Assembly (NCBI GenBank): GCA_013420905.1 | Contig: JAAXNY010000011.1 | Location: 1,116,001-1,180,000 of the forward strand | Origin: Collybia mongolica | Taxonomy: Eukaryota; Basidiomycota; Agaricomycetes; Agaricales; Clitocybaceae | Direction: 5' to 3' | DNA: 64,000 nt | Shown: positions 44,466-57,507 of the stretch, piece by piece | Position numbering within the stretch: position 1 is the stretch's first letter | Layout of the letters: every line of letters begins with the position of its first letter | Notes under the pieces: model-generated | Databases searched by the model: none | Told to the model about the DNA's origin: nothing | What the model saw: only the letters and a program-made list of their open reading frames with translations | Program-made: the position numbers and the translations under genes

Positions 44466-47400
44466 ATGATGGCAGAGAACGACGTGCAACTCGTATTAGA
44501 ACAAACGGTACCCAACCACACTAGTGGTAAGACTTTGTGTACACGAGTTCATCCAGTTTTCGTTTGACAACTCCATAGATGGCCACCAAACGGACTTGGA
44601 TGAAGGTATCAGTATCTAACACTGTACACTGATTGAACGGTGCATCTAAACACTCATTTTAGATCGAGGCCAAGATAGTGATGAAGACTCAGGGATTCTT
44701 CAGGGCTTCATGGATCTTCTGCGTTCCTTATCACCTGGAGATCCAAAACTTAGCAAGTGCCTGAGAATTTTGTTTGAATTGGTGACCAGCAAGTACAGAG
44801 AGACTGGGGATATCCAGGACCTTGATTTTGCTCTGATCTTTGGGGTGGCAGGTGCTGAAGCCACTTTATCTGGGCATCTTGATCTGCCTGAATTCTACCA
44901 GGCCTTGTCTTTCTATTTCACTGAGAGGTACAAAAGGACTGGACATCTGGGGAGTTTGGAAGATGCATTGAAGTATGATCTAGCTGCTGTTGCTGCAACT
45001 CCTAAGGGACACCCTGAACTACCTACTCGGCACCAGGGCTTAGCTGTATCCTATACTGACAGGTATAAAAGAACTGGCAATGTGGATGACCTGGAGTTGG
45101 CACTGAAGTACAATCTGGCAGCTGTTAATGCTACTCCAGAGGGAGATCCTGGCTTACCTTATCTATGCCAAAGCCTAGCTGTGTCCTACACTTACAGATA
45201 TAAAAGATTGGGAAAACAGCCAGATCTGGAGGCTGCACTTCAGTACAATTCAGCAGCTGTGTCTGCTACTCTGGATGGAGACCCCAGCTTACCTGGGAGA
45301 CAGAATAATTTGGCTGTTTCCTATAATGAAAGGTACAAAAGAACTGGTAATGTCCAGGATCTGGAAGAAGCACTTAAGTACAACTTGGCAGCTGTTGCTA
45401 CAATCCCACAAGGGCATCCACAAGCAGCTGGGCTGCACCAAAGTCTATCTGTTTTTTACACTGAGAAATATAGTAGAGCTGGGGATTTGGAAGATCTGGA
45501 AGCTGGGCTTAGGCATAGCTTACTTGCAATTGCTGCAGTTCCAGAGGGATATCCTGCTCTTCCAGAACTACAGCATAATGTATCTGCAACCTACACCAAG
45601 AAATTCAGAATAACTGGAAATATCCAAGATCTGGAAGCTGCTCTAAAATATGATTTGGCAGCTGTTGCTGCAACTCCAGATGGGCACCCTGCTTTGCCAG
45701 AGTACCTCCATGGAATAGCTATATCTTATCGTATCAGACATAGAACAACTGGAAATCTTGATGACTTGGAAGCTGCACTCAATTATAACTTGAAAGGTGT
45801 TGCTAATACTCCAGAGGGCCATCCAGACCTGCCTGCACAGTATCATGGCTTGGCTGTATCTTACATTGATAGATACAGAAGACTGGGGGACTTACAAGAT
45901 CTAGAGGAAGCACTCAAATATGATCTGGCAGCTGTAGCTGCAACTCCAGAAGAGCACCCTACCTTGCCCAGCAGACATGAGAACTTGGCTACATCCTATA
46001 TGGATAGATATCAAAGAAATGGAGACCTCCAGGATCTGCAGACAGCAATTAACTACAGCCTTGCAGCCATTGCTGCTACTCCAGATGGACATCCTGAACT
46101 ACCACATATGCATCATAATTTAGCAGTATCATATGATATCAGATTTCAGAGAACTGCAAATCTAACAGACCTTGAAGCTGGACTGAAGTACTTTCTCTCA
46201 GCTGTGGCTGCAACACCTGATGGGCATTACAATTTACCTGAGAGGCAACAGAATTTGGCTACATCCTACCTTCACAGATATAGACAAGCTGGAGATGTGC
46301 AGGATCTGAAAGATGCACTTAACTACTACCTTGCAGCAGTCATAGCAACCCCAGAAGGACATCCTCAGTTACCTGCTTGTTATTTAAATCTGGCTTTATC
46401 CTATCATGATTGGTTCAAAAGAACTGGAGACCTGCAGTATTTGGAGGAGGCACTCAAATATAACCTGGCTGCTGTTGCTGCAACTCCAGAGGGGCACCCT
46501 GAATTATATCAAATGCATGATCATTTAGCAACATCTTATGATGAAAGGTACAAAAGAACTGGCAATCTGCAGGATATGGGAACTGCACTGAAATATAGGC
46601 TGGCAGCTGTTGCTGGAATTCCAGAAGGCCACTCTGAATTGCCTGGACTACTCAACAATCTAGCAACATCATATATTAACAAGTATAGAAGAGCTGGAAA
46701 TCTGGAGGACCTGGAGGCTGCACTCAAGAACAATATAGCATGTGTTTCTGCAACTCCTGAAGGTCATGCCCATTTACCAGGATGGTACCAAAACTTAGCT
46801 GTTCCCTACACTGAGAGATACAGAAGAACTGGAGATCTTCAAGACCTGGAGGCTGCATTAAAGTATCATCTAGCAGCTGTTGAAGGAACTCCAGATGGAC
46901 ATCCTGATTTACCTGGAAGATACCAATATTTAGCTACTTCTTATACTGAAAAATACAGGAGAACTGAAGACACAGAGGCACTACAGGCTGCTCTCCACTA
47001 TAGGCTAGCTGCTCTTGCAGCAACTCCAGAAGGCCATCCTGATTTACCAATCCAGTACCAAGGTCTAGCTGTGTCTTATAGTGATATGTACAAAAGAAAT
47101 GGACTTTTGAGGAATCTAGAAGCTGCTCTCAAATATGACTTGTTAGCTGTTTCTGCAACACCAGTTGGACATCCTGATTTATCTAGCCGGCATCAGAGCT
47201 TGGCTATATCCTATGATTATAGATACAGGAACACTGGAAATGTGCAGGATCTTGCTGAAGCACTGAAGTACAGGCTTGCAGTAGTTGCTGCTGTTCCAGA
47301 GGGGCACCCCCAATTTGCTGTGGCACAAAGGGCCTTGGCTGAATCCTATGTGGAAAAATATAAAACAGAGAAAGATCTGGAAGCTCTGGAGAATGCTCAT

Positions 47401-49074
47401 CAATTATACAAATTAGCATTGAAGTGTACAACAGCTACACCCCAAGATCTTTGGGAAATTTGTGTGTCTTTTATGCAGAACACTAAACTTTTTGAAACAA
47501 GTGATGTACTACAAGTATGCTCTACTGCTCTAAATATCCTGCCATCACTATTGTGGTTGGGAAGCTCAATTGGGAACAGACATGAAACACTTCTCAGACA
47601 TGAAGTTCCAAACTTTATTTCTACAGCTGTTACTGTTGCCCTTCAAGCATCAGAAATCCAGCTGGCAGCTGAATTCTTTGAACAGGGGTTGTCTACAACT
47701 CACAGGCAGAATTTGCAGCTGAAGAATGAACCTGCTAATCTGAAAAATAAATTTCCTGTTGAATCTGAGAGACTGCAACAAATTTCAACTCTGTTGCAAA
47801 ATTCTAGTCATGAATCTGACTCCAATGTCAATTATCACCTCCTGGCCCATGAAAGACAACAGTTGATCATACAAATACGCAAACATCAGGGGTTTGAGGA
47901 TTTTCTCTTGCCTCCCAGGTATTCAAATCTTTGCTCTGCTGCTCAGAATGGCCCAGTGATCATGCTCAATTATACCGAGGCACAAACTGATGTGATTATT
48001 ATCTTGTCACCCTTTGTACCTCCTTGCCATCTCCCATTGCCTGGTGTATCAGCTTCAATAATTCAGACACAAGTTGAAACTTTGAGGTCTGCTCTCAAAA
48101 AGCTCAATATCCGTTCTAGGAATAAACAGTCTGAGGGCCCTTCAGTAAACCAAGAGGAGTTTAGGGAAGCTCAGCATTCCCTTCATTCAGTTAATGTCTG
48201 GCTCTGGGTATCTGTTGTCAAACCTGTATTCTTGATTCTTGAAAAGGTAAGGTATATAACTGCTATGTTGAGGTTTATTAGTCTAATGGAAAAATACTAG
48301 CATGGAATCAGCAGTGGAAGATTGTGGTGGTGTCCATCAGGGCCATTCACTTACCTACCACTTCATGCAGCTGCACCACAGAAGAAGAGTACTTTTATTC
48401 AATCCTACATCCCAACATTGGATACACTCATTCAGGCCAACTTGAAACAAAAATCAATGGTAAATGGGAACAATGCCTTGGCTGCAGTTGGTGTTTCCCA
48501 TACACTGGTTGAATCAGGAGCTTGGTCTGATATCCTCTCTGTGGAGGAGGAGCTTGATAATGTGACTGCATTATTTGGAGACCAGGCACAACAGCTGCAG
48601 GGGCCTGAAGTTTCTATGACAAGTGTATTGGGGGCTATGCAATCTGCGTCTTGGGTCCACTTAGCTTGCCATGGTGAACAAGACTCTGAAGACCCTTTGA
48701 AGAGTGGCCTGGTTCTGTATCAGGAGAAACTGAGCCTTGGTCAAATCCTAGATATTGACCTCCCCAAAGCCAAGTTGGTTTATCTATCTGCCTGTGAAAC
48801 TGCAATGGGGGATGGAAGGCTAACAAATGAGGCCATGCATTTGGCTGGTGGATTCCTTGCAGCTGGGTTCCAAGGTGCCATTGGTACGTTATGGAGCATG
48901 CCGGATACAGATGGGCCCCATGTTGCAGAAATGGTCTATCAGACAATTTTGGGGGATGAGAAGGTTCCTGATGTGGAGATGGCAGCTGAAGGCTTGCACA
49001 ATGCAATACAGACTCTTCGAAAGGCCCGTGTACAACCATACCGGTGGATGCCCTTTATCCATTTTGGAATCTGA
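44466..49074 (+). CDS. TPR-repeat protein with C-terminal CHAT (caspase-like) protease domain
   Basis: Exons 44466-44526, 44581-44607, 44663-48246 and 48301-49074 sum to 4446 nt, 1481 residues. Residues about 85-960 are 19 tandem repeats of exactly 45 residues. The consensus is around LAVSYTDRYKRTGNLQDLEA and ALKYNLAAVAATPEGHPDLP, TPR-like helix pairs. A helical linker follows, then the CHAT domain from about residue 1130, with the catalytic His in LACHGE (His1348, codon 48670) and Cys in LSACETA (Cys1389, codon 48793). The G-x-L-W and W-x-PF motifs of the family are at the end. CHAT enzymes are relatives of caspases and separase; bacterial TPR-CHAT proteases act in defence and cell death. 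Substrate unknown. The coding sequence is almost free of CG dinucleotides. Confidence 0.9.
44830..47450 (+). repeat. 19 tandem 135-bp coding repeats (TPR units)
   Basis: The period is 135 bp (for example the codons for LAVSY at 45040 and 45175). Units differ at DNA level, so this is an old array kept by protein selection, not a recent satellite. The first unit is the most degenerate. Confidence 0.9.
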
Positions 49075-49757
49075 TGATGTTGGAACTTAAAAGGAAGGGA
49101 CATGAATTGTGTGTAAATTGAGTGATAGGCTTTGTATGTAGATATAGGTAAGTTTGGTTTAACGTTTGCAGCAGCAGTGATTTTTTCGTTAAATAGCAGA
49201 CTGAGCATAGCACATGTTTGAATAATGCTTTCGGAGGATTTTGGCTTGACTAGATTCGCATCACATGACCACGACACGCGGCGTCGATACTCCTAATGCC
49301 CTATTTTCACATGGGCTGAGTGGTGACGTCAGAGTCAGACTGGACGCTCCGGAGTGGGGCCCTTGTGATCGCTATTTTAAGAGAGACAGCCCAGCCTCAC
49401 CATTAAATCCAGTCTCAGACCTCGGAAAAAGGAGCCTTTCTCCTGTCAGACAAGCGCACCTGATCAACCATCTGGGCGGTCAGTGTATCGAGAAATGGCA
49501 CGGAAATCTATGGTGATGGTGGCTAACTGACGGCTAGAGAAGACGGGAAACAGTGAAGCGAGAAAAGACTTGGCTGGGGGTGGAGCGAAGGGACATGTAT
49601 GCGCCAGGCTTGACGTAGGTCTCGCATCATCCATAAATAGGAATCCTCTTTCTACCCGTGGGTCGCCTCCCGGATTCCTTATATAAAGCCTACAAATCTT
49701 CTCGTCTTGACTATCTGAATTCCCCCAAAGTCTCATTTACATTCATATCCTACCACC
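49075..49757. other. intergenic region, promoter of the GPI-anchored-type protein
   Basis: CG content becomes ordinary from about 49250. TCACATGACCACG at about 49260 resembles the element near RPO41. TATAAAG at 49682-49688 lies 70 bp before the next start. Confidence 0.5.
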
Positions 49758-50228
49758 ATGAAATTCACCTCTGCTGCCGGCTCCCTCCTCATCGCTGCTA
49801 TCGCAGTCAACGCACAAACCACCACCACCGAGGGCATCATCCCCTCTGGAATCATTCCCTCTGAAGTTCCAAGGTACGTCTATAGTCCGTTGTCTACTTG
49901 CATCTCAGTCGTTCATATCCTTTTTCGCCCCTTTAGCGGATTATCTTCCCTTCTATCTTCAGCAACTTCAGATTTGTCGTCATTCTTATCCACCGCTACT
50001 TCCAGCGAAACTACCGGCACTGAGACTACGCCGACCACCACTGGCACGTCGAGCACACGGCCGATCCTTAGCTCTCTCAGCTCTCTCCTATCGAGCGCAA
50101 CGGGCTCGGGCACTCAGACCGGGACGTCCACGACCAGCCCGGCGTCCACCACGAACGCGGCCGCTGGCTTGAAGGTGGAGGGTGCGTTCATGGGTGCGAT
50201 TGCCGGCATCATGGCATTCATCCTCTAA
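49758..50228 (+). CDS. small Ser/Thr-rich GPI-anchored-type wall protein
   Basis: Exons 49758-49873 and 49937-50228 sum to 408 nt, 135 residues. Signal peptide MKFTSAAGSLLIAAIAVNA. The mature part is almost entirely Ser, Thr, Leu, Gly and Pro (SSLLSSATS repeated), a target for O-mannosylation. The C-terminus NAAAGLKVEGAFMGAIAGIM ends in a hydrophobic stretch, consistent with a GPI-attachment signal with omega site near the Asn/Ala. Probably a cell-surface protein. Confidence 0.78.
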   Translation: MKFTSAAGSLLIAAIAVNAQTTTTEGIIPSGIIPSEVPRYVYSPLSTCISVVHILFRPFSGLSSLLSSATSDLSSFLSTATSSETTGTETTPTTTGTSSTRPILSSLSSLLSSATGSGTQTGTSTTSPASTTNAAAGLKVEGAFMGAIAGIMAFIL

Positions 50229-51451
50229 ACGCCTACTGCGGCCGGGAAAAGGAGATTTTTTTTTTACATTCGTCATATAATAGCCCATGGATTTCGTTGT
50301 TTCCAGGTTCAATGTTTAGGCACTGTATTCCCGTTTTTTTTAGTCGACTGAAATATTTTTTTTTGTATTCTACGGACACTTTCTTAGAGGTTTTGGAGGT
50401 TATGATAATTTGGTTATTTCTGTCAACACATTGCGGTTGCTATTGTCAAGAAGATAAGCTTGTTTCTAGGGCGAAAGGATCTAGCAAACGCTCCCGATCC
50501 GCGCCTGCGTTCTACAGCAGTGGTTACGTGTTTCCGTTCGAAGCGAGGTATAGTTGAAAATCCATTCTGCCATCACCAGAATGGGAAAAATAAAAATTTT
50601 TTCGTTTGGCATGTTGAGTCTCATATATAGTGGCGAGTTAACTGATTTCCCTGCGCTTGACTCGAATAGACATTGTTTGGCCATATCACCGCATTGAGGG
50701 GAAGGGACAGTGCAACGACATTGAATTACTTGTCAATATGCCAATGTGGCGCCAGGCGTTGGCTTGGAACAGATGTTCGTTGCTTCAGTAGTGTGGGCTC
50801 GCCTCGAGTGAGCGCATACGCCTTTTGTCGTCGTTTCCGATAGATGTTGATAAATGAAAAATTGGCGCTTGGATTGAAATCCTGATTGGCATGTAACAAC
50901 TTGCCACCGTATTCAGGGCCTTGACTACAGGTCCAATGGGCGTTGTGCCAAGATGCTGGTGGAAATTGTCGAACATACCTACCATATGGTGAGCTGCGAA
51001 CGCAGTTGAGCAGCGCGCACCTGATGCGTCAGGTAAAGATCAGGGCGCTTTATGCTAGACGAACTCCGAGTTGTGGTGCAATAAACGTGTTGGGTCAAAC
51101 GTTGAGCCCCAGGATCACGGAAGCGTGGCCGAAAAACTGCAGAGGTGTCGGAATACTGGGATCGGTGTCCACGGAGGGGACATGACATTTACATGGAGCT
51201 GTTAGGACCCCTTGGGCCGTGTCAGTCTCCTGTTTGAGGGTTAAAAAAATGGAGTGATAAGTGGTAGGTTTAGGCACGGAGTCGGGATCAAATTGGATTC
51301 ACACGGGGCTAGTAACTCCCAATTCAACAAAGGCAACGACGACAACCGCTTTTCTTTTCCTCCTCCACCCCGTCGGCTTCCCCCCTCCCTTTCATATCGT
51401 CCATACACAATAACTGCCCCCCACTCTGTACCCTACACAATCAAAGGGTCT
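50229..51451. other. long intergenic region, kinase promoter
   Basis: No supported gene. The part before the kinase (51340-51450) is C/T-rich, as in highly transcribed fungal promoters. Scattered small ORFs have no features. Confidence 0.45.
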
Positions 51452-54400
51452 ATGAGTCTCCAAATTCCATCCCCTGACTCTACAGCGGGTCCCTCTCGTC
51501 ACCACTCATCCAGCGCAGCTGCAGCGGCCGCTGCACGCCCAGTCTCCGTGTCTGTCCACCAGTCCCCCCCACCATCCGCCTCTGCATCGTCTCGGCGTCA
51601 GCAGCGCGCATCACACACAGTTGTGTCAGGATCGTCGCAACAACAAACACACACCCAGGGCACCGTTGCGCGCGATGAGGGCCCAGTATACACCGACGTC
51701 TACTCCCACCCTGCAGCACAGGCTTACGCTGCAGCCCATCCACGCCGCACGATCCCCAAGTTTGGCCCGTACCTGCTCCTCCAGACGCTCGGCGAAGGCG
51801 AGTTTGGCAAAGTGAAGCTTGGCTTGCACAGCCAGTGGGGCGAAGAGGTTGCTGTGAAGCTCATCAGGCGTGGGAACGTCGACAGCGCCGTACGCATGTC
51901 GAAAGTTGAGCGCGAGATCGAGGTCCTCAGGGTATGTTTTGCTCCCCCCTCCCCTTTGCCCGTTATTTGTTCTGAGATATGAGTATAGACACTCAAACAC
52001 CCCAATATCGTGCGATTATACGATGTTATCGAGACCGACAAGTACATCGGCATTATTCTGGAATACGCGTCTGGTGGCGAGCTCTTTGACCACATCCTTG
52101 CCCATCGTTACCTCCGCGAACGCGACGCCGCCAAGCTCTTCTCACAGCTCATCTCCGGAGTATGGTACATCCACCAAAAGAAAATTGTCCACCGCGACCT
52201 CAAGCTCGAGAACCTTCTGCTCGACAAGCACCGGAACGTAATCATTACCGATTTCGGGTTCGCCAACCGCTTTGAACACCGTGCGGATGACTTGATGCAG
52301 ACCAGCTGCGGTAGTCCTTGCTACGCTGCCCCTGAGCTTGTCATCAGTGAGGGCCTTTATGTTGGCAGTGCCGTCGACATTTGGAGCTGTGGTGTTATCC
52401 TCTACGCCATGCTAGCGGGCTACCTACCCTTTGATGATGATCCCGCCAACCCGGACGGAGACAACATCAACCTCCTCTACAAATACATCGTCAACACTCC
52501 GCTCTCCTTCCCAGACTACATCTCTGCTGAGGCCCGGGATCTGCTCGGCGTGATGCTTGTCCCTGACCCCACCCGGCGGAGCAGCCTTGAGGGCGTTATG
52601 AAGCACCCCTGGCTAGCCGCGTATGCAGTCCCCAAAGACGGCAACCCTACATCTATTGGGACCCCCACGGCATTCGGCAGGAGTGTCGATCAGCTTGAGC
52701 GGGCTGCGATGGAGCAGCATCAGCAAAAACGCCTTGCTTACCAAAAACAAATGAAGGCTGCTGTGCTCGCCGTTGCCGCTCCTGCCACTGCGAGGACCCA
52801 GAGCCAGAACGTGCACACGAACGGCACAGGTGCTGCGGTGCCCAATCACGGCACGAGAAGCCGCTCCACACAGCCGGAGTATCTGTACGATTCATCTATA
52901 GATCAGTCCTTTGCCTCTAATGCACAGACTCCCCCTTCTTCGGCGAAGAAACCTACTTATGGTAGTCCGTCTGTGTTGCCTGGTGATGACGATCCGTTTG
53001 CACCAACCCCGGGTTCCGCACCTGCAACCGTGGCTTCCTCTACTACCCTTACGCCGGAGCCTGCGCAATCCCCCAAGAGCCACAAGACCACGGGTAGCGG
53101 TGGCGGCAGTGGCAGAGATGGATTCAGGCACACCATCCAGGTCGAATATGGCGAGCCCTCCCAAAAGAATTCGAGGAAGAGTGAAGACAAAGAGAGGGAA
53201 AAGCGTGCGCGAGAAAGAAGCGGCTCCCAGGGCCAGAGTCCACCCGCCCCAGTGCCAAGTGTGCAGACAAACGGGACTCCAGTGACGAAGGAGCGGCGAC
53301 CGTCGCAGGGGAGCGGCAACTTTAAGCCGTTGCCACCATCCCCGTCCCCGCCCAGCGCTCCCGCAGCGTCGACCACACCGTCGTCTTACCGTAGCCCAGC
53401 ACAAAGCGCCACCCCACCTCCCAACAATGTGGACATTTACACGACGCCCACCAACAAAAGTAGAGGCAGCACTCCCAAGTCTACGAGCTCTGTGCGCGCT
53501 GGTCCGATCGCGCCACTCGACCCAGAGACGCCCACGGTCAACGTCAAGCGTGCGAGCCCGCCGGACACCCCGATCGTGTTCATGTCGCCCACCTCGGACG
53601 AGCGCGATTCTGGGAGCCAGGGCTCGTCGAAGAAGGGGCACAAGAAGGGGCGGTCGTCGATTGATAAGTTGGGGTTCGCTAAGATGTTTGGCGGGGCATC
53701 CGCCACGCCGGGGGACGCCAGTCCTGCAACGATGAATGGGCGGGTACCCTCGGACGGGGGCAACTCAGCTGCGTCGGCGCAGTCCTCGAACAATGCGTCG
53801 TCGGTGCTCCTGAGCCCCGTTGGAGCGGAGAAGGAGAAGGACGGGAAGAAGGGCCGGCGGAACACGTTGACTGTGATGGTTGAGCCGTTCACTCGGAGTG
53901 TCCGGAACCGTGCGGGGAAAGGCAGGATGGCGAGCACCCCTGGTGGCAATGTGGAGCCTGTGAGTGCGGTAGAGGTGGAGAGGGCGACTCCTAGTGTGGG
54001 GAGCGCGACTGTAGGAGTGAAGTCTGCTGTGGGCCCGGTTCCTTCGTTCGCGGGTGCGGCGGGGGAGATGGGGGAGGCTGCTGGGGGCGCGGGGATGCAG
54101 GCATCCACGAGCAAGGCGAGGAAGGTGATGGCGTGGTTCAGGACGAAAAGTAAAGTGAGCGATGATGAGAAGGATTTAGAGCGCAGTGGGACGTTGACAC
54201 ACACGGAATATAAGAAGAGCAATGCGGCTTCTAGCAGTGCTGTCAATAACCCGACGACGCCCCTTGTTGTTCCTCCTCCAGTGCAGGTCGTGGTGACTAC
54301 CCCAACATCTACAAGCTATCCGCGGCAGCCGCCTGCCACGCCGGGCGAGTCTAGGCGCATGGCGTCGACTGGGACGGAATCGTCTTTCATGACGCCGAGC

Positions 54401-55302
54401 CTGGTGACGCGCTTCCGCAATTCTGTCACTGTTGGCGGTGGTGGTGGTGGTGGTGGTAATAACGGCGCCAAGGAAGGAGCGCATCGTGCGGGATCGGGTT
54501 TGGCAACGCAACACCCTTGGGGCGCTTTGAGGATCCACCATGGCGCGGTCGACCAAACGACGATCACTACCAAGTCACCCCCCGAGGTCATCAAGCACGT
54601 TCGAGAGGTGCTGGAAGGGATGGGTGTAGAGGTCCAGGTGGAGAGTGAATATAAGTACCGGTGCGTCCGTGCGAAAAAGAGAAAGGGGTCCATGATCGTT
54701 GGTGGCGGTACTGGAGTGGGGCTGGGCAGTGTTGGGCCTGGAGGCGGAGCAGGCACAGGGGGCTCGGGGCTGGCGGCATTCACGATGGTGGGCAGTGCGG
54801 CTTCGAATGGAGTGAGTCTGTTCTTCCGGCTTCTTTTTTTTCGTTGATGTTTTGGACCTGATGGTTTTTTTTTCCTGGAGCAGGTTGACAGGCGGGGGCT
54901 ACCTGTTCCTTCGCCTTCTTCGTTCTCTGGGACGGGTGGTATGCTTCGGACGCTTTTGATGCGCCGACAGTCGTCGCAGGTCTCGACGAATGATATGGGG
55001 GTCTCTTCACCCTCGCTTGCGTTTGAGGACGACGCGCCTGTGGCGGAGCCTTCGTCCATCCATGATACTGCGTATGGCGACCCGTCGCAAGATGCGGGCG
55101 ATGAAGTCAGGTTCTCTGTTGAGCTGACGAGGCTCGACCGGTTGAATGATACGTTCAGTCTGGATATCAGACGTCTTAAAGGGAACTTGAGGAGTTACAA
55201 GTTTTTATATGACACTATTAGACAGTGCGTTTTTTTGACTTCTTGATTCTAAAGATATGTGCTCACTCTGGTCCATTCAGACGCGCGGATCTTCAACGAT
55301 AG
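51452..55302 (+). CDS. Kin4-like serine/threonine kinase (CAMKL group) with C-terminal KA1 domain
   Basis: Exons 51452-51931, 51989-54811, 54884-55224 and 55281-55302 sum to 3666 nt, 1221 residues. A Ser/Ala-rich start precedes the kinase domain at about residues 105-365: LGEGEFGKVKLG, VAVKLI, HRDLKLEN (Asp230), DFG (Asp248) and APE (Glu276). All catalytic residues are present. About 640 residues of low-complexity Ser/Pro/Thr follow, then KA1: LRIHHGAVDQTTITT and SEYKYRCVR (about 1005-1060), then GDEVRFSVELTRLDRLNDT and LDIRRLKGNLRSYKFLYDTI at the end. In yeasts Kin4 holds mitotic exit when the spindle is misplaced. That role here is inferred from family. An upstream in-frame ATG at 51254 is unlikely, as it lies in C/T-rich leader. 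Confidence 0.87.
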
Positions 55303-56093
55303 ACTCGTTAGTTAACCCCCCTCGTTACTATGCATTTACTGTGCACTATTCAATGATCCCCCTCGATTTCTTGCCTGCCTGCCTTTCTTTTAATCTCGTT
55401 TGGTAAAAAAAAAATTTTACTTACATCCATACCCTAATCGCAGTTCTGCACGCCCCTTTTTTCCTTTATCTCAAGTCCCGTCCCATTCTATGCCACATGT
55501 TCGTCCAGATCTGTAGTCTCTCTCTAAGCTATATCTTTCTTGGCCGCAAAAGTCTCATGTTTTCAACCCATCTCTCTTTTTTTTTTTTTTTTTAATATTA
55601 TGGGCAAACTTTTTTTTTTTTTACCTCTAGGCTCACGATATTCTAGGCTTCTCTTGTCCCTCCCTCCCCCCCTTTTTTTCTTTCATCTCTTATTATTTGC
55701 TTAGGTATCCCCACAGGCTAGTATTTATCGTTGGCCCGAGGAATGGATATTGTATATATATTCAATTATGAGGGAGGAGATATTTTCAACGTATCGTGCA
55801 GTAAAAGGAGGCGTATCCTGCAAACTACCACGTGACCGTTTGACTGATATATGCCGCTCTCCGAACGAAGCGGAACTGCGGCAAAGTTCAACTTAAAAAC
55901 TTTAAAAGCAAACACTGGCGTCGAGCTTAAGGTTTACCTCTCCCGCCCAACATAAATCGGTTCCGGAAATCCTTGAAGCAAGGCATTGTATTTTGAATCA
56001 CTGAATAGCCAGACTAACCTTTGTAGGTCCACTTGTCCACCTACCCAGTGACCACTGAACCCAAACTCCTATACTTCCTATCCAGTCGACGGA
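55303..56093. other. T-rich intergenic region
   Basis: Homopolymer T runs of up to about 18 at 55580-55622 and C/T-rich tracts. No gene. Confidence 0.5.
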
Positions 56094-57507
56094 ATGAAGG
56101 TAGACGGTCCCGCCACTTTCGAACCCATTCTTGGCTCGCAGGGGGTGCAAATCCTTCCCCTAGAATTATGGAGTCACGTTTTCCATCTTGTTCCCTGGCA
56201 CAGTCGTCAACCCATTACTCTCGTGTGTCAAACGTTCCGGGGGCTCGCACAACCCCTGCTGTTTGAAAACTTGGAAATAAAAGTGGTACAGGATAATCAA
56301 GACGCCTTTGATGACCGACTGAAATTCATCTCCTCACCACACATCGCACCCGCCGTTATAGTTTGTAGAATGTACACTCCGGCGTTGGGACTCCAGGTTC
56401 GACCCGAGTTCGGAGAAATCGGGTTGAATGCCCTGTCCCGGTTTCCGAATCTCGTATCTCTCCGTCTGTTCGGATTCACCATCACCAACTCTCTGCTCAA
56501 CACAATTGCAGGTTTCCAGCATCTCTCAGAATTGGAACTCCTTCAATCTACATATAGGGTAGACGATTCGGTTCCCCCGAAGCGCCCTATCCCGCTTCGA
56601 TATTTAAAGTCGGGAGGATTGCCGATTAGAAACGACACTCTTGACACTACATCGGCAACTCTGGTGCATCCCACACACACCCATACCCTTGTGCTCAGTC
56701 ACAGGCCATACAAGTTTCTTCGAAAGCTTCTAGACATTGGTTCTATATTGGCTCTCAGATCTTTGACCATACGTCCTAGAATTGCAGCCTTTCCGGAATT
56801 CAGTCGTGTCTTGGATATATGTCCTGCTCTTGAAGAGTTGCGCTTTCCGGTTGAACAACCAACCGCCGACTATAATCTCTCCGCAAATCCTTACGCCTTC
56901 AACGGCCCCTCAAAGACTGCATTGCCTCGCCTCCGGGTTTTTCAGGGGCCATGGTATATGATTGAGGCTTTCACCAAAGAGAGGTCGGTCGCTCACCTGG
57001 TCATTTGGGGTTTTGACGAAGCGGAGGAGGGTACGATCCAGATGCTTGCGTCTCAGGGGGATCGGCACCCCATAGAATCGTTAGAGTTGTATGTCCAAAC
57101 CCTCACGAGCACCGTGGCTGGTGTAATAAGCGCCATGAGCATCATCAGGGCACTGTCACTGGCCGCTGAGACGCCCCAGGCTTGGAAAGTATGTGTTTCA
57201 CCTATCTTTTGGAAGAAAATAACTCAATGTATTCGGACAGGATGTCTACTCCATATTGGAAGGAATAAATCTCCCATCTACGCTGGAATACTTCGCTTGC
57301 TACACCCCTGGTCTCCCACCGTCTAACGGTCAAACACTGCGGCCCCTGTTTCCCAAAGAAAGATTCCCCCGACTTCGCTACGTGTGCGACCATGACTACA
57401 AGTGCTATAATCCTGCGACAGGCAACGTAGTGGAGGAGGATTTCATTGAGAATTGGCAACGCAAAGCACTAGGACTTTATAGACCGTTAATTGATTGCTA
57501 TGTATAG
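56094..57507 (+). CDS. F-box-like / LRR-like protein
   Basis: Exons 56094-57188 and 57241-57507 sum to 1362 nt, 453 residues. The N-terminus VQILPLELWSHVFHLVPWHS and the following VCQTFRGLAQPLLFENLEI fit the degenerate F-box that opens many basidiomycete proteins. The rest shows irregular leucine-rich units (LSRFPNLVSLRLFGF, FQHLSELELLQ, ALRSLTIRP). Such proteins often recruit substrates to SCF ubiquitin ligases, and mushroom genomes hold hundreds. Target unknown. Confidence 0.75.

Noticed and set aside
44830..47450. Regular 135-bp repetition that could suggest a satellite or CRISPR-like array
   Set aside because: The period is a multiple of three, units differ freely at DNA level, and the frame stays open with a TPR-like protein consensus. 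It is coding.
51254..51451. Upstream in-frame start of the kinase
   Set aside because: It would add 66 residues encoded by C/T-rich promoter-like sequence. The ATG at 51452 starts the Ser-rich N-terminus directly.
52892..54246. Long minus-strand ORFs (249 and 269 codons) opposite the kinase
   Set aside because: They lie over the low-complexity GC-rich tail of the kinase, and their Arg- or Ala-rich composition reflects the complementary strand.
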